A stretch of DNA of 64,000 bases from Microvelia longipes (Eukaryota; Arthropoda; Insecta; Hemiptera; Veliidae), in NCBI GenBank assembly GCA_018340805.1, contig JACMZG010001913.1:42548881-42612880 (forward strand), written 5' to 3'. The position numbers were made by a program, and so were the translations under genes. Every line of letters begins with the position of its first letter. Positions within the stretch are counted from its first letter, which is position 1. The notes beneath the pieces were generated by a model. That model saw only the letters and a program-made list of their open reading frames with translations, was not told the origin of the DNA and did no database searches. Below, piece after piece: positions 1 through 9,960 of the stretch.

Positions 1-526
1 TCCCCAAATACAAGTTTAGCTGACTATGACCCTGAAATAAATAGAGTAAAAATCTATTAATATAAATAATTCAGAGTCGGATAGAACTATCCGTTTATCG
101 TCTTAGAAAAACTTACTTATGGTAAAAACATTTCTGATGAAACTTGGCTTAAACATGGAAACAAATGTTTAAATAATAGAGTATTTGCACAATTGATTTG
201 TATTAAATGATTTATAAATAAGGGGACGGCGGTAGAGACAGTATTTCGACTCCCACCTTTTCCCCTATGGGTGAGATGGATCCTCTTTCAATCAAGAGGA
301 ATCTAGTTCAACTACTAAGCAGCAAGTTAGCGCCTCTTGCTCTTCTATCCGGCTTTGTTGTGTGGGTTAGCAGCCCTTGCAAATCGAGGGTTGTACCGCC
401 ACACGAACAATGAAAAGATGTTTTACTTGCATGTTTTCTACCGTACTTTATTATCTACAATTACTTTAAAGATTCTTCAAAAAATGATGCTTCAATAATA
501 GGTACAATAGTTCAGGCGCAAACACT

Positions 527-564
<38 letters not shown>

Positions 565-570
565 ATATAT

Positions 571-604
<34 letters not shown>

Positions 605-729
605 AATACATGTGTGTGTGTGTGAGTGTATTTTGTGATGATGATTTTAAAATTTTTATTTATCAATTAAAATAATTGAAATAGCACAAAATTGATTATC
701 TCTAATAAAAATAAACAAATTTCACTTAC
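1..729. other. Intron or flank downstream of the receptor exon; AT and TG microsatellites
   Basis: This should be receptor intron, since later TM exons lie further left on the minus strand. An (AT)n tract runs from about 529 to 604, directly followed by a short (TG)n tract at 609-627. Positions 215-405 are less A+T-rich than the surroundings and may be a repeat fragment, but no family was recognised. No exon was seen. Confidence 0.5.
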
Positions 730-913
730 CAGCAATAACTCCACCTGGTGCTGGTATTCTGGGTCCACTAGCACCAGGTCCTGGAGCACTAGCTGCCAAC
801 CTTCTTCTGATCCTTTTCCTTGCTGTTTGAAATATTCGCCAGTACAAGAACAGAATAAAGAGGAGCGGTAAATAAAAAGACGATGCCGTCGCAAATATCT
901 GGTATCCGATATC
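730..913 (-). CDS. 5-HT1-type serotonin receptor, internal exon (TM5 and start of third intracellular loop)
   Basis: Read on the minus strand this exon starts after an acceptor (pyrimidine-rich, ending CTTTTTCCAG) and ends at a GTAAGTGAA donor. It is 184 bp, opening in phase 0 and leaving one base of a split codon. It encodes DIGYQIFATASSFYLPLL and then a hydrophobic TM5 ending LYWRIFQTARKRIRRR, followed by a Gly/Pro/Ala-rich stretch. The GYQIFAT...FY-PLL core and the ARKRI-RR boundary are typical of insect 5-HT1A/1B receptors (class A aminergic GPCRs, Gi-coupled in the family). TM6 and TM7 should lie left of the window and were not seen. Another aminergic receptor is possible, but the upstream exon makes 5-HT1 the best call. 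The reading frame is intact, so this looks like a live gene. Confidence 0.85.
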
Positions 914-1161
914 CTGGAAAAAGCCAATGGCAATAGGTAATAATAAAAGTAAATAAACAATTATACGAGAGGAGTGGGGGGTGATCTAGTAAATTGGTCC
1001 CTAATGGATATTCAATCATTAATTGTGCTTTGCGAGCTTCCGTGGGACGGAAACTCCTGTTATAAAAATAATAATAGGGCAATATAAATACTATGTGGTC
1101 AGAAAGAGTGTGTGGAAATATTATTTGCATTAAATAGTCCAAGAGCCTGGTTTAAAAAATG

Positions 1162-1797
1162 TGCCTCATTTTGTACTAATTCAAACCAAATTTTTCTGAA
1201 AATATACTTTAAATTATAAAGAAAAACATGGTTTGGCTATCCAGAGTAGAGCTCTTTATATGATTGCGCATGCTGAAAATCTTATAATGTCACATAAATT
1301 TATGTGACTTATAAGTCCACATAAATCCAAGTCCACTTATTTTTTAAATAAGTGGTTCCCTGTGGGTCGTGTGCAATACATAAAGAGAAAATTTTTTAAA
1401 GTTAATAAAAGTTCCTATAAAACTAGTGTTTTTGGTCAAAATCGGATAAATACAACCAAAGGCATAACATTTGTTAAATGGCCAAAAAGCCATTTTTTTA
1501 AAGAAATTCGCTGACTTTGCATGTATTAACCATTTCATTGGTGTATCTGATTTTGATGGTAAAAAACTCGTTTTATAGAACATTTTATCACTTTTAAAAA
1601 TGTTCTTATAATGTTTTGTACACGACCCACAGGGAACCACTTATTTTAAGAACTAAAATGTGTGCAATTTTATAAAATTTTGAGCAAGCGCAATTATATG
1701 ACGGGCTTCACTCTGGATTGGCAGAATATGCTTTTCCTTCACAATGAAAAGTATATTTTCAGAGAAATATTTGGTTTTAAGTAGTAAAAAATGAGTC
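1162..1797. mobile_element. Inverted-repeat element in the receptor intron, with a second element nested inside
   Basis: The sequence starting near 1161 (GTGCCTCATTTTGTACTA) reappears reverse-complemented near 1797, and the match continues for about 110-125 bp with moderate divergence (left arm about 1162-1275, right arm about 1675-1797). The middle is occupied by the 1346-1647 MITE and a 20-bp palindrome near 1288. This is a non-autonomous TIR element lying between the two receptor exons. No target-site duplication could be fixed with confidence. Confidence 0.6.
1346..1647. mobile_element. Nested MITE with ~25-bp terminal inverted repeats
   Basis: The left end AGTGGTTCCCTGTGGGTCGT is mirrored exactly at the right end (about 1620-1645). 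Total size is about 300 bp. TA flanks both ends, which would fit a Tc1/mariner-type MITE, though the arms run into further A/T identity that blurs the boundary. It encodes no protein; a 98-codon open frame across it is incidental. Confidence 0.65.
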
Positions 1798-2142
1798 ACA
1801 TCTTTGCAGGTCCGGGTCTTGGACTAAAACCAAAGGTTACAGTCACTGATGGTGGTAGCTATATTGAAGAGTTCAGATTTGTTATTGTTTATTTTTTCAG
1901 AAAGACACAAGGGTTAGAAGCTAATAAGAAGCTTAGAGACAAGTACCTCTGCTTAAGGCGAGTCTACCGTCTAAGCTCAAACCATTCCTCTAGAGCTTTT
2001 TAGCTCAAGAGAGTCCATCCAGGCAGAAGAGAAGGTAAATGGAAATCAAGCATATTTTTATTTTGTAATGACGTCAAAAATTCTCATTTACATGACTATT
2101 TCACAAAAGTTTAATTTAATCTAATAGAGCTTATTAACTTAC

Positions 2143-2320
2143 TTGCGAAACCATGCATGCTTTTTGTTCTTTAACTCTGTATTCCCAGTCAGGGTCTTTC
2201 CACCCTAAGAGAGGCGCAATACAGACTAAAAACGATGTCGACCAGACAACTATAATCATCATTCCTATTCGGCGAGACGTCCTTTGATGAATATAATCTA
2301 TGTTGGTCACTGCCCAGTAC
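2143..2320 (-). CDS. 5-HT1-type serotonin receptor, internal exon (end of DRY motif, TM4, second extracellular loop)
   Basis: This minus-strand exon lies between an acceptor (CTGTTACAG) and a GTAAGTTAA donor. It is 178 bp: one base completing a split codon (expected to be the Arg of DRY) plus 59 codons. It begins YWAVTNIDYIHQRTSRR, continues through a hydrophobic TM4, and ends GWKDPDW...ACMVSQ. The YWAVT start after DRY, the TM4 Trp, and the loop cysteine that bonds to TM3 are aminergic GPCR hallmarks; KDPD followed by CMVSQ is characteristic of arthropod 5-HT1. It joins in phase 0 to the TM5 exon across a 1,229-bp intron. Exons for TM1-TM3 were not found in the window and may lie far to the right, because introns are swollen by repeats. 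Confidence 0.88.
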
Positions 2321-2512
2321 CTGTAACAGAAACATTACTCAATATAATGTAATGTAAAAAATCTAATATCAAATTATGTCTTTGCTGTGACTGGTCAACT
2401 ACCACTACCAACTATTCATTAACAAACATTCAGTAAATTTAAGTTAAGTTCTATAAAAGTATAACGTCCTTAAAATTAACGTCACACTTCTGGATAATGT
2501 ACTTGTAGGCTA

Positions 2513-2552
2513 TGTACACAAGTACACGTTTTTTAACGTGTACTTGTGTACA
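2513..2552. repeat. Perfect hairpin, 18-bp stem with 4-T loop
   Basis: TGTACACAAGTACACGTT is followed by TTTT and its exact reverse complement. It lies just outside the acceptor of the TM4 exon, in the upstream intron. Confidence 0.8.
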
Positions 2553-2676
2553 GGTACACGTACTCATGTAGTGTATCTACAGTCTAGGTTCTCCATTAAC
2601 CTCGTTAGTTCATTTTTCAAAAAATAACTATAACAGTTATCATTTGATACTACCGAGTTTTGCAAAACATGAATAG

Positions 2677-3095
2677 TTGACACAATATAATTGCGCGAGA
2701 GACACCTAGGAAATGTAACAAGCAAAATGCAATGCTACATCTGGGAACTGTTCCATTATTCGACATTCGTCATCATTGATGGCTCGACATAATGTCATGT
2801 CCCACTCTCTTTCGTTACGTCTAACTCATCAGGGCGCCGACAGAGCCTGAACTCGCTCTGATCTTCAATTAATTCTGAAGAATATAATGTGAAGTATTTA
2901 CTAGAGCCGAGGTCAGAGTGAGTTCAGGCTCTGTCGGCGCCCTGATGAGTTTGACGTAACAAAACAGTGGGACATGACATTATGTCGAACCATCAATGAT
3001 GACGAATGTCGATTGATGGAACAGTTCCCAGATGTAGCATTGCATTTTGCTTGTTACATTTCCTAGGTGTCTCTCGCACAATTATATTGTGTCAA
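2677..3095. mobile_element. Foldback element, ~186-bp inverted arms
   Basis: The left arm 2677-2863 begins TTGACACAATATAATTG. The right arm 2911-3095 is its near-perfect reverse complement, with one small indel cluster and scattered mismatches. The loop is about 47 bp. There is no coding capacity. It sits about 360 bp upstream (in gene orientation) of the TM4 exon, so it is probably also intronic. A transcript of either strand would form a long dsRNA hairpin. Confidence 0.8.
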
Positions 3096-3451
3096 ATATA
3101 ACAGTCTTTGTTTACTCTCTTTTGTCACAAGGTTGTCTATTGACCTCTGCTTTGTTTTAGTTTACAAATTTATATTAATTTTAAATTGAATATAATAATA
3201 CATATTATATTCTATGAAGTTTCATTTGAAGTAAACAAAGTCAATAACTTTGTCCTTCTACCAGACCCTGGAGAAAGGAGGTCCTATACTTTATTTAATA
3301 TGTTTACTAAAATATAAGTAAAAGGAATTCAAAGAAAAGAAGAAAAGGCGTTTGAGAAAACTTCTTTACGCAAATTCTCTTTCGAAAACAATTGCTAATG
3401 AATATAAATAAATAAATAAATATGGCCATTATCCCATTTTTAGCGAATTTT

Positions 3452-3455
<4 letters not shown>

Positions 3456-3511
<56 letters not shown>
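3456..3511. repeat. (AT)n microsatellite
   Basis: Pure AT dinucleotide tract with one phase slip. It abuts a fragment of the dispersed composite repeat. Confidence 0.95.
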
Positions 3512-3600
3512 ACTAGGATGTTTACCTGAATTATCAGTTATGGGTGTTTTAAAGGCATCTCAAGTTGTTTTTACTAGGTTGTCTGTGTGTGTGTGTGAAC
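3512..3600 (+). repeat. Composite-repeat 5' fragment
   Basis: It matches the first part of the dispersed composite family (TTATCAGTTATGGGTG, then GTTGTCTGTGTGTGTG). Only this short part is present, cut off by the AT tract on its left. Confidence 0.5.
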
Positions 3601-3837
3601 GAAATTCACAGTTTTAAAGAGTGGAAAATTTCATAATCATGACAAGCATTTTAAAAATACACTATATGAAACCCTTCTAGTGACTTTTTTAAAAGAATAA
3701 TTAAATTCCCTTCGTTTCCCAACCCGACTTTTATTTCGTAACAGTTTAAATAAAAATCATTAATTTAATTAGAGCTCGAAGGTAGAATAAAATTGTGATA
3801 TGAAAATTCTAGGGATAATTATTTGAAAATAAGTGGA

Positions 3838-3955
3838 TGAGGTAGAGAAGGGTTTCCGTAAGGATAGAGGGTCGGGTAGGATAGGAAGGGTAAGGTATGG
3901 GGGGGGGGGTAAGGTATAGGGGGCAGGGAGTTATAGAAGAGGGAGTATTGTTTGG
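3838..3955 (+). repeat. Purine/G-rich tract with a 10-G run
   Basis: The + strand is almost pure purine with many GGG and GGGG runs, including about 10 consecutive G near 3900. It is a candidate G-quadruplex or triplex-forming tract. No gene seen. Confidence 0.6.
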
Positions 3956-5359
3956 CTCAAGCTGAAGGCTTTGCGGTCGAGATGAGGATGAAAGATTTCA
4001 CGCCAGACTTGACTTGCGACCCAAAACTCCTGTCCTGTTTCTGCCTATTCTACCTTTTTCACTTCCTATGCCTCACATAGCATTAAACTAACTTTGTCTC
4101 TCTATTTTTCTCCATTAAATAAATAATAAGAATAGAAAACCCCGACGGATTTAGTAATGGTTTGCCACAATAAATTATAAACTGGATTGTAAGTATGTAA
4201 GTACTTACATGTACTTTCTAAGTACAGTAAATACAAATTTGATTGAAGTATGTAAGCATTGCAATTCTATGTATGCATTTTCTATTGGTGAAAATATAGA
4301 TAGAGACACATACTACGTATTTAAAAGGTGATCGTATTCCATACGCATTTAATACGATACGGTTCTTGCACTGTATTTTTTTATTAATACTAAGGTTGGG
4401 CACTAAGAGGAATAAAATAACTACTGCTGTCTACTAATACACTATATTTCGCCCTCTACCTCAGGGCATATTCATGTAATCTACAACATAGATCAATACA
4501 AATATATTAGGTAAGGTAATGTTGGAACTAAAACTTTTTTTATTAATTATTTTTATTTTATTATTATTATGGATTTTTTAAATAAATAAATTATATTACT
4601 TACAATTATATTTCTAGCATCTTAATGCTAATTGTCAATAAGATTATAATTTAAAAAAAAAAAACAGATAAATTAAATGGCAAAAACTGTATGACACATG
4701 AACAAGTGAGTATAGATACTCATTGTATTTGTTTAGTCGATCGAGTGAAATTACGTGATAACTGATCCCGCCAAAACATTGCGAATTGCACAACTACAGT
4801 GGTAGACTAATATTTGTATGAAGTTTCAACTCTATAGCATGAATATAGGAGCTACGATGATAACAGATATTACACACAGACAGACAACTTTGTGAAAACC
4901 ACTCAGGAGGCCTTTACACCACCTGAAATGGATAATTCCGATTTTATACAGGTTTCGGATTTTTCGCAAACACAATATTTTTCTACGGTATGAATGAGGA
5001 GAAGTGAAAATCAGTCTACATGTGTAGTTGGGCTATTCGGAAAATATGTCTTATGATGTCATTAACCCGCAATAATGACTCTGCAAAAAGTACAAAACGC
5101 GGAAAAATGTTGTGATCATTTTGAGAGTTGGAACGCACGTAGCCATGTATAAGACTAACATATGTGCCAAGTTTCATCTTATTACCAGCATATAAGTTCA
5201 ATTTTTATCATATGACGTTTTTAAAAAAAATGTACAAAATCATAAAATATTCCCATTGAGTTGATATTCAGTACAAAAGTAAACCTTTATATAAAAAATA
5301 TTAATATTATGTTTCGAGTGAATATGGCAAGTATATTTATGTTTTTTATTGTATCATAA

Positions 5360-5410
5360 AAGTTAAGCAACATCGAGCGAGATCAGTGCAGTATGGGTGA
5401 CCGATGGCAA
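5360..5410 (+). promoter_or_regulatory. 5S-rRNA-like internal control region (pol III type 1)
   Basis: The segment starts AAGTTAAGCAACATCGAGCG and ends ATGGGTGACCGATGGCAA. These correspond to the A box, intermediate element and C box of metazoan 5S rRNA (about +50 to +97), with roughly three quarters of positions matching by eye. The first half of 5S is absent. The same block recurs inside other copies of the composite repeat, so it belongs to the repeat and is not a 5S gene. Confidence 0.75.
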
Positions 5411-5434
5411 TACAACAGCTGTATTCACTATCTC

Positions 5435-6920
5435 AGGGCGAGCGAAGCAAGTCCGAAGACTTGTTACAGTATACATTTATCGACTAGTATATTCTGAGTA
5501 TATTACATTATCGACTAGTATATTCTGAGGACGAGCGAAGCAAGTCCAAAGACTTGTGTATACATTTATCGTATACGAGTTTGTACAGTATACATTTATC
5601 GACTAGTATATTCTGGGACGAGCGAAGCAAGTCCAAAGTTACAGTACATTTATCGACTAGTATATTCTGAGGACGAGCGAAGCAAGTCCAAAGACTTGTT
5701 ACAGTATACATTTATCGACTAGTATATTCTGAGGACGAGCGAAGCAGTCCAAAGACTTGTTACAGTATACTTTTATCGACTAGGAGAGCGAAGAGTCCAA
5801 AGACTTGTTACAGTATACATTTATCGACTAGTATATTCTGAGACGAGCAAGTCCAAAGACTTGTATATTATCATATACGAGCGAAGCAGTTTGTTACAGT
5901 ATGACTAGTATATTCTGACGAGCGAAGCAAGTCCAGACTTGTTACAGTATACATTTATCGACTAGTATATTTGAGGACGGCGAAGCAAGTCCAAAGACTG
6001 TTACAGTAATTTATCGACTAGTATACGAGCGAAGCAAGTCCAAGACTTGTTAAGTATACATTTATCGACTAGTATATTCTGAGGACGAGCGAGCAAGTCC
6101 AAGTTACAGTATACATTTATCGACTAGTATATTCTGAGGACGAGCGAAGCAAGTCCAAAGACTTGTTACAGTATACATTTATCGACTAGTATATTCTGAG
6201 GACGAGCGAAGCAAGTCCAAAGACTTGTTACAGTATACATTTATTAGTATATTCTGAGGACGAGCGAAGCAAGTCCAAAAGACTGTTACAGTATACATTT
6301 ATCGACTAGTATATTCTGAGACGAGCGAAGCAAGTCCAAACTTGTTACAGTATACATTTATCGACTAGGTATATTCTGAGGACGAGCGAAGCAGTCAAAG
6401 ACTTGTTACAGTATACATTTATCGACTAGTATATCTAGGACGAGCGAAGCAAGTCCAAAGACTTGTTACAGTATACATTTATCGACTAGTATATTCTGAG
6501 GACGAGCGAAGCAAGTCCGAAGTAGGTTACAGTATACATTTATCGACTAGGACGAGCGAAGCAAGTCCAAAGACTTGTTACAGTATACATTTATCGACTA
6601 GTATATTCTGAGGACGAGCGAAGCAAGTCCAAAGACTTGTTACAGTATACATTTATCGACTAGTATATTCTGAGGACGAGCGAAGCAAGTCCAAAGACTT
6701 GTTACAGTATTCATTTATCGACTAGTATATTCTGAGGACGAGCGAAGCAAGTCCAAAGACTTGTTACAGTATACATTTATCGACTAGTATATTCTGAGGA
6801 CGAGCGAAGCAAGTCAAAGACTTTTACAGTTTCATTATCGACTAGTATATTCGAGGACGAAAGCGTTTGTTTACAGTATACATTATCGACTAGTATATTC
6901 TGAGGACGAGCGAAGCAAGT
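5435..6920 (+). repeat. 62-bp tandem satellite, about 24 copies
   Basis: The unit contains GGACGAGCGAAGCAAGTCC, ACTTGTTACAGTATACATTT and ATCGACTAGTATATTCTGA. Many units carry small deletions; the best-preserved run is about 6560-6800. In ordinary composite copies the GAGCGAAGC-type block occurs only twice, so this array looks like a local expansion of that tail. Open frames across the array are incidental. Confidence 0.9.
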
Positions 6921-6991
6921 AGTAGGGAGGATGAGCGTAGCGAATCCAATATAATGAGGAATAGTATTGAGGTACCCGGAAGGCGTTTTTT

Positions 6992-8084
6992 TTATTATGT
7001 TGCTATGTATTTGTTTTTGTTCTCTTCATTGACGGCATTAAAGATATCTTACAGGTTGAAACAGACATGAAATTATTTTATGCAACATCTTTTACGTATA
7101 GTCAATACAATTTTCTTTATCCCATTATTATTTACAAAATTTAAAATTGATTTTTGGAGAGCTATCAATTATTTCTATTAATTAAGACATCTGAGCAGTC
7201 TTTCTCATTATAAATTAATGTCAAAAAGGATTTCCCCTTAAAAACTCCAAACCAGAAAAAAGCGGTTTTTATTCTGACAAAATATTTTTCATTAATAATC
7301 TAGAAGGAGTAAAAAAAACCTTAAAAAGTTGTTCGAAGAAATGCCTTGAAACATTTTCTGTAAGAGATTGGATGAAGCTTCCGAGAAATATGCGTTGCTG
7401 ATCGAACTCGAATAGTTGAAATTTAATATTAATGAAGGAAGGCATTTCTAATAAGTTATTATAGGGAAAGGTTTCAAAGGTCTTATGTGTAGTTCTAATT
7501 TAAGATTTTCTTTTTCCAAAATATGTTAGCAACACTGCTTTACGTAGGTTAGAAATTTGTCATATAAGATGGCGGTTTACAATGTTAAGTTTTTCTCCTG
7601 GTTTTTTTTTTTTTTTTAAATAATTGATTTATAATATGTTTTTCTTTTACTTAAAAATTAAATAATATTTTGCACTTTATATTGTGAATATATTTGCTTT
7701 AGCCTAACATTATGTTTCCTTCCTGTTTAGAAACCCAATTACTGTTATACTTTGTCTTAAGAAAATAAAGTAGTAGATATATGGGGGGGGGGGGAGTGGT
7801 AGTAACTACCAGGCAAGTAGGCAACGTTGTTGGGCCTTTTTTGCCAGCCCCCTAAGATAGAGTTCTACTCCTTTTAATTTCAAGTGTAGGTATATTTCAT
7901 CTAATCTAGACAGAAGAGCCGTAGATTTCTGGTTTCTCTTATGATTTTCTTTCATATTTGTTCATAGCAATCATACATATTTTCACTGACTTATATAGTC
8001 TACTGAAAACTAGGAACAACACGTGCCCTCACTGTTAAACCAAACCTCTACACACTTTAAACTACAAGGCAGAAACAGTATAGT
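6992..8084. other. A+T-rich stretch without recognisable genes
   Basis: It holds a T run near 7602-7616 and a run of about 12 G near 7783-7794. No ORF or family was recognised. Confidence 0.5.
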
Positions 8085-8089
8085 ATTAT

Positions 8090-8360
8090 AATGAATCTTC
8101 TGTGAGGGTCCTAAATTTTGCCTATACTCAATTTCATTTAGAGTAAGGGATCTTTAACGAGTAACTGACAACGCACAGGCTCGAGACAACCGGCTTTACG
8201 TCCCTCCTGAAGGACGTGGTACGTAGAATTTCTATCCCTCATTAAAATCCCAGGGCCCCGTGCTGGGATTGAACCCATGACTAAATAAACTCGGAAGTTT
8301 GAAGTCTATTCATTCTGTGTATTGGCCGCGTACCTTAACCACTACACCACGGGTGGCTCT
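8090..8360 (-). mobile_element. tRNA-derived SINE
   Basis: On the minus strand the 5' end reads GAGCCACCCGTGGTGTAGTG and continues GTTAAGG, an A-box-like segment. About 68 nt later comes a B box, GGGTTCAATCCC. This is a type 2 pol III promoter derived from a tRNA. The body that follows contains GACGTAAAGCCGGTTGTC and runs toward about 8090, where the end is uncertain. The A-B spacing is longer than in a normal tRNA and no cloverleaf is complete, so it is a SINE and not a tRNA gene. Confidence 0.7.
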
Positions 8361-8559
8361 AAATAAAGTGGTACTAATCCTGTAAGCAGGAAAAAGGAAA
8401 GAACCATCCACCTTTGTTATTTGCTGTTAGATCTGAAAGACTCTAGACTGGTTTAGACTAAATCCTAAACTTGTGGCTTTAATAAAGTTGTAAGTTATAA
8501 ACTATTACAATTTTACTGCTGCATATTAGTTTTAAATAAGGTTTTGTTCTCGTAAGCTC

Positions 8560-9220
8560 ACAGACGTAGAGCTATATCAAGTGCATTTAGATATTTGATG
8601 GGTGCCCACCAAAATCTACTTCATCATAACCTTAGTGTATTTATGCTAAAGAGATCAAACTGTCTTCAAAATCACTCTATTCGTGTAGTTATGCTATTCG
8701 GAAAATAATTTTTATCAGTAACAGTCAATAAGGAATCAGCGAAAAATTATAAAACGGGTAAAAATGATGCAATCGGATAGGGATTTGGCACGCATATAGC
8801 CATATATAAGACTAACATGTGTGCCAAGTTTAATCTCATTATCAGTATTAGTTCAATATTAATGAAATTACATGTGTACCTTTCTTACAAAATTGAAACA
8901 AATTTTGTTTCTTTTAAAAGAAACAAAATTTTCAACAAGTTGTAAATTTCAACTCAATCCAAATGAGTTTAAATTTAGAACAAGAAATACCTTAACATAG
9001 GAAATTCGTATATATTTCATACGAATCCGGTAAATTCGTATCCGGTCACCCTAGATGGGTGACCGCTGGCAATAAAACGTATGTATTTACATCCGAGGAT
9101 GAGCGAAGCGTGTCTGAAGACTTGTTGCAGTAAAAATTGAACGACTTAGTGAGGATGAGCATTGCGAATCCGATGGGATGAGGAAAAGTTTCGAGGCACC
9201 CTGTACTCGATTTTTTATTT
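8560..9220 (+). mobile_element. Composite repeat copy B, near full length
   Basis: The family segments appear in order: GTAGTTATGCTATTCGG (about 8686), GCACGCATATAGCCATATAT, then GTGCCAAGTTTAATCTCATT. A decayed middle with an oligo-A/T palindrome near 8900-8935 follows. Only the C-box part of the 5S-like block remains (about 9050-9080, GATGGGTGACCGCTGGC). Then come two GAGCGAAGC-type blocks and the GAGGCACCCTGTACTCG terminus before a T run. Confidence 0.7.
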
Positions 9221-9634
9221 GATTAAAACTCGACTTCACGAGACGACATCAGCACAGTCATAATGTTTAACTGAATTTCCATCATGAAAAATTTCATTTT
9301 TATTTTATTTATTTGAACGTGCTATTGATGCAATTAATTCCCCGAAATATTTTTTTGTGATGGAAGCATCAATATTTACAATGTTGAAACTTATTTCCTT
9401 TTTTCCTGATAAATTTTGATTGATCTTGAAACATTTTAATCTACCTGGATGGAAAAAGTTAAAAGCTCTTCTATTCTTTTTTTGATGGATTGGGATTTTC
9501 ATTTAGGACATTTTCATTCATCCAACGAGGTAAACCTTAAAAATAGAAATTTAAAAATACAATAAACTTCCTAAACGTGATGCGGTGAGAAATTTTGATA
9601 AAATTTGAAACTACATTTTTATTTTTTCTCGTTT

Positions 9635-9960
9635 TTACTGTAGGCATATAGGAAAGGTATTGTGTTTGCAAAAAATAGGATGTCACCGGAATTATCCGTT
9701 TCAGGTGTATTTAAGGCTTCCTAAGTGGTTTTTATTAAGTTGTCTATCAGTATAATGTGTGTCTGTTATCATTGTAGCTTCCAGTGTATTTAAGCTAGAG
9801 AGTTGAAACTTTGTACAAACATCGGTCTATAGCTGTAGTTGTGCTATTCGGAAAATATTTTTTTACGTAAATAACCTGTAATAATGAGTCAGCAAACATT
9901 TGGAAATATTATATAGCATGGGAAAAAGTTGCAATTAAGTGTGCGTGATAAAAACGCTAA
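9635..9960 (+). mobile_element. Composite repeat copy C, 5' half only
   Basis: It begins near GGTATTGTGTTTGC, continues ACCGGAATTATCCGTTTCAG and TAGCTTCCAGTGTATTTAAG, and stops after the AATAATGAGTCAGCA segment. It lacks the 5S-like block and tail. Confidence 0.65.

Larger units (their letters stand above)
4785..6991 (+). mobile_element. Composite repeat copy A: head-to-head 5' part, 5S-like block, expanded tail
   Basis: Positions 4785-4990 match the start of the composite family in reverse orientation. From about 5015 the family runs forward (CTATTCGGAAAATATG, then CCAAGTTTCATCT) into the 5S-like block at 5360-5410. The tail expands into the 62-bp array. The copy ends at about 6991 with the family's usual 3' signature (GAGGTACC...GG) and a T run. 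No coding capacity. Confidence 0.7.

Noticed and set aside
466..666. Open frame rich in Tyr/Ile/His-Thr over the first microsatellite, and similar frames at 44429-44713 and 46529-46720
   Set aside because: They are translations of (AT)n and (TG)n tracts.
789..1142. 117-codon minus frame partly overlapping the TM5 exon
   Set aside because: It uses a different frame from the receptor exon and runs into intron; splice signals and homology support the shorter exon.
1344..1640. 98-codon minus frame across the intronic MITE
   Set aside because: It begins and ends in the element's own terminal repeats and has no recognisable motif.
5360..5410. Functional 5S rRNA gene
   Set aside because: Only the second half of 5S is present, several helix positions are changed, and the block recurs inside a longer dispersed repeat.
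5508..5711. 67-codon minus frame in the 62-bp satellite
   Set aside because: A repeat read-through; neighbouring units carry stops and deletions.
5435..6920. CRISPR array
   Set aside because: Units are contiguous without unique spacers, the host is eukaryotic, and there are no cas genes.
8270..8360. True tRNA gene
   Set aside because: A and B boxes are present but the spacing is too long and no complete cloverleaf or acceptor stem can be formed.
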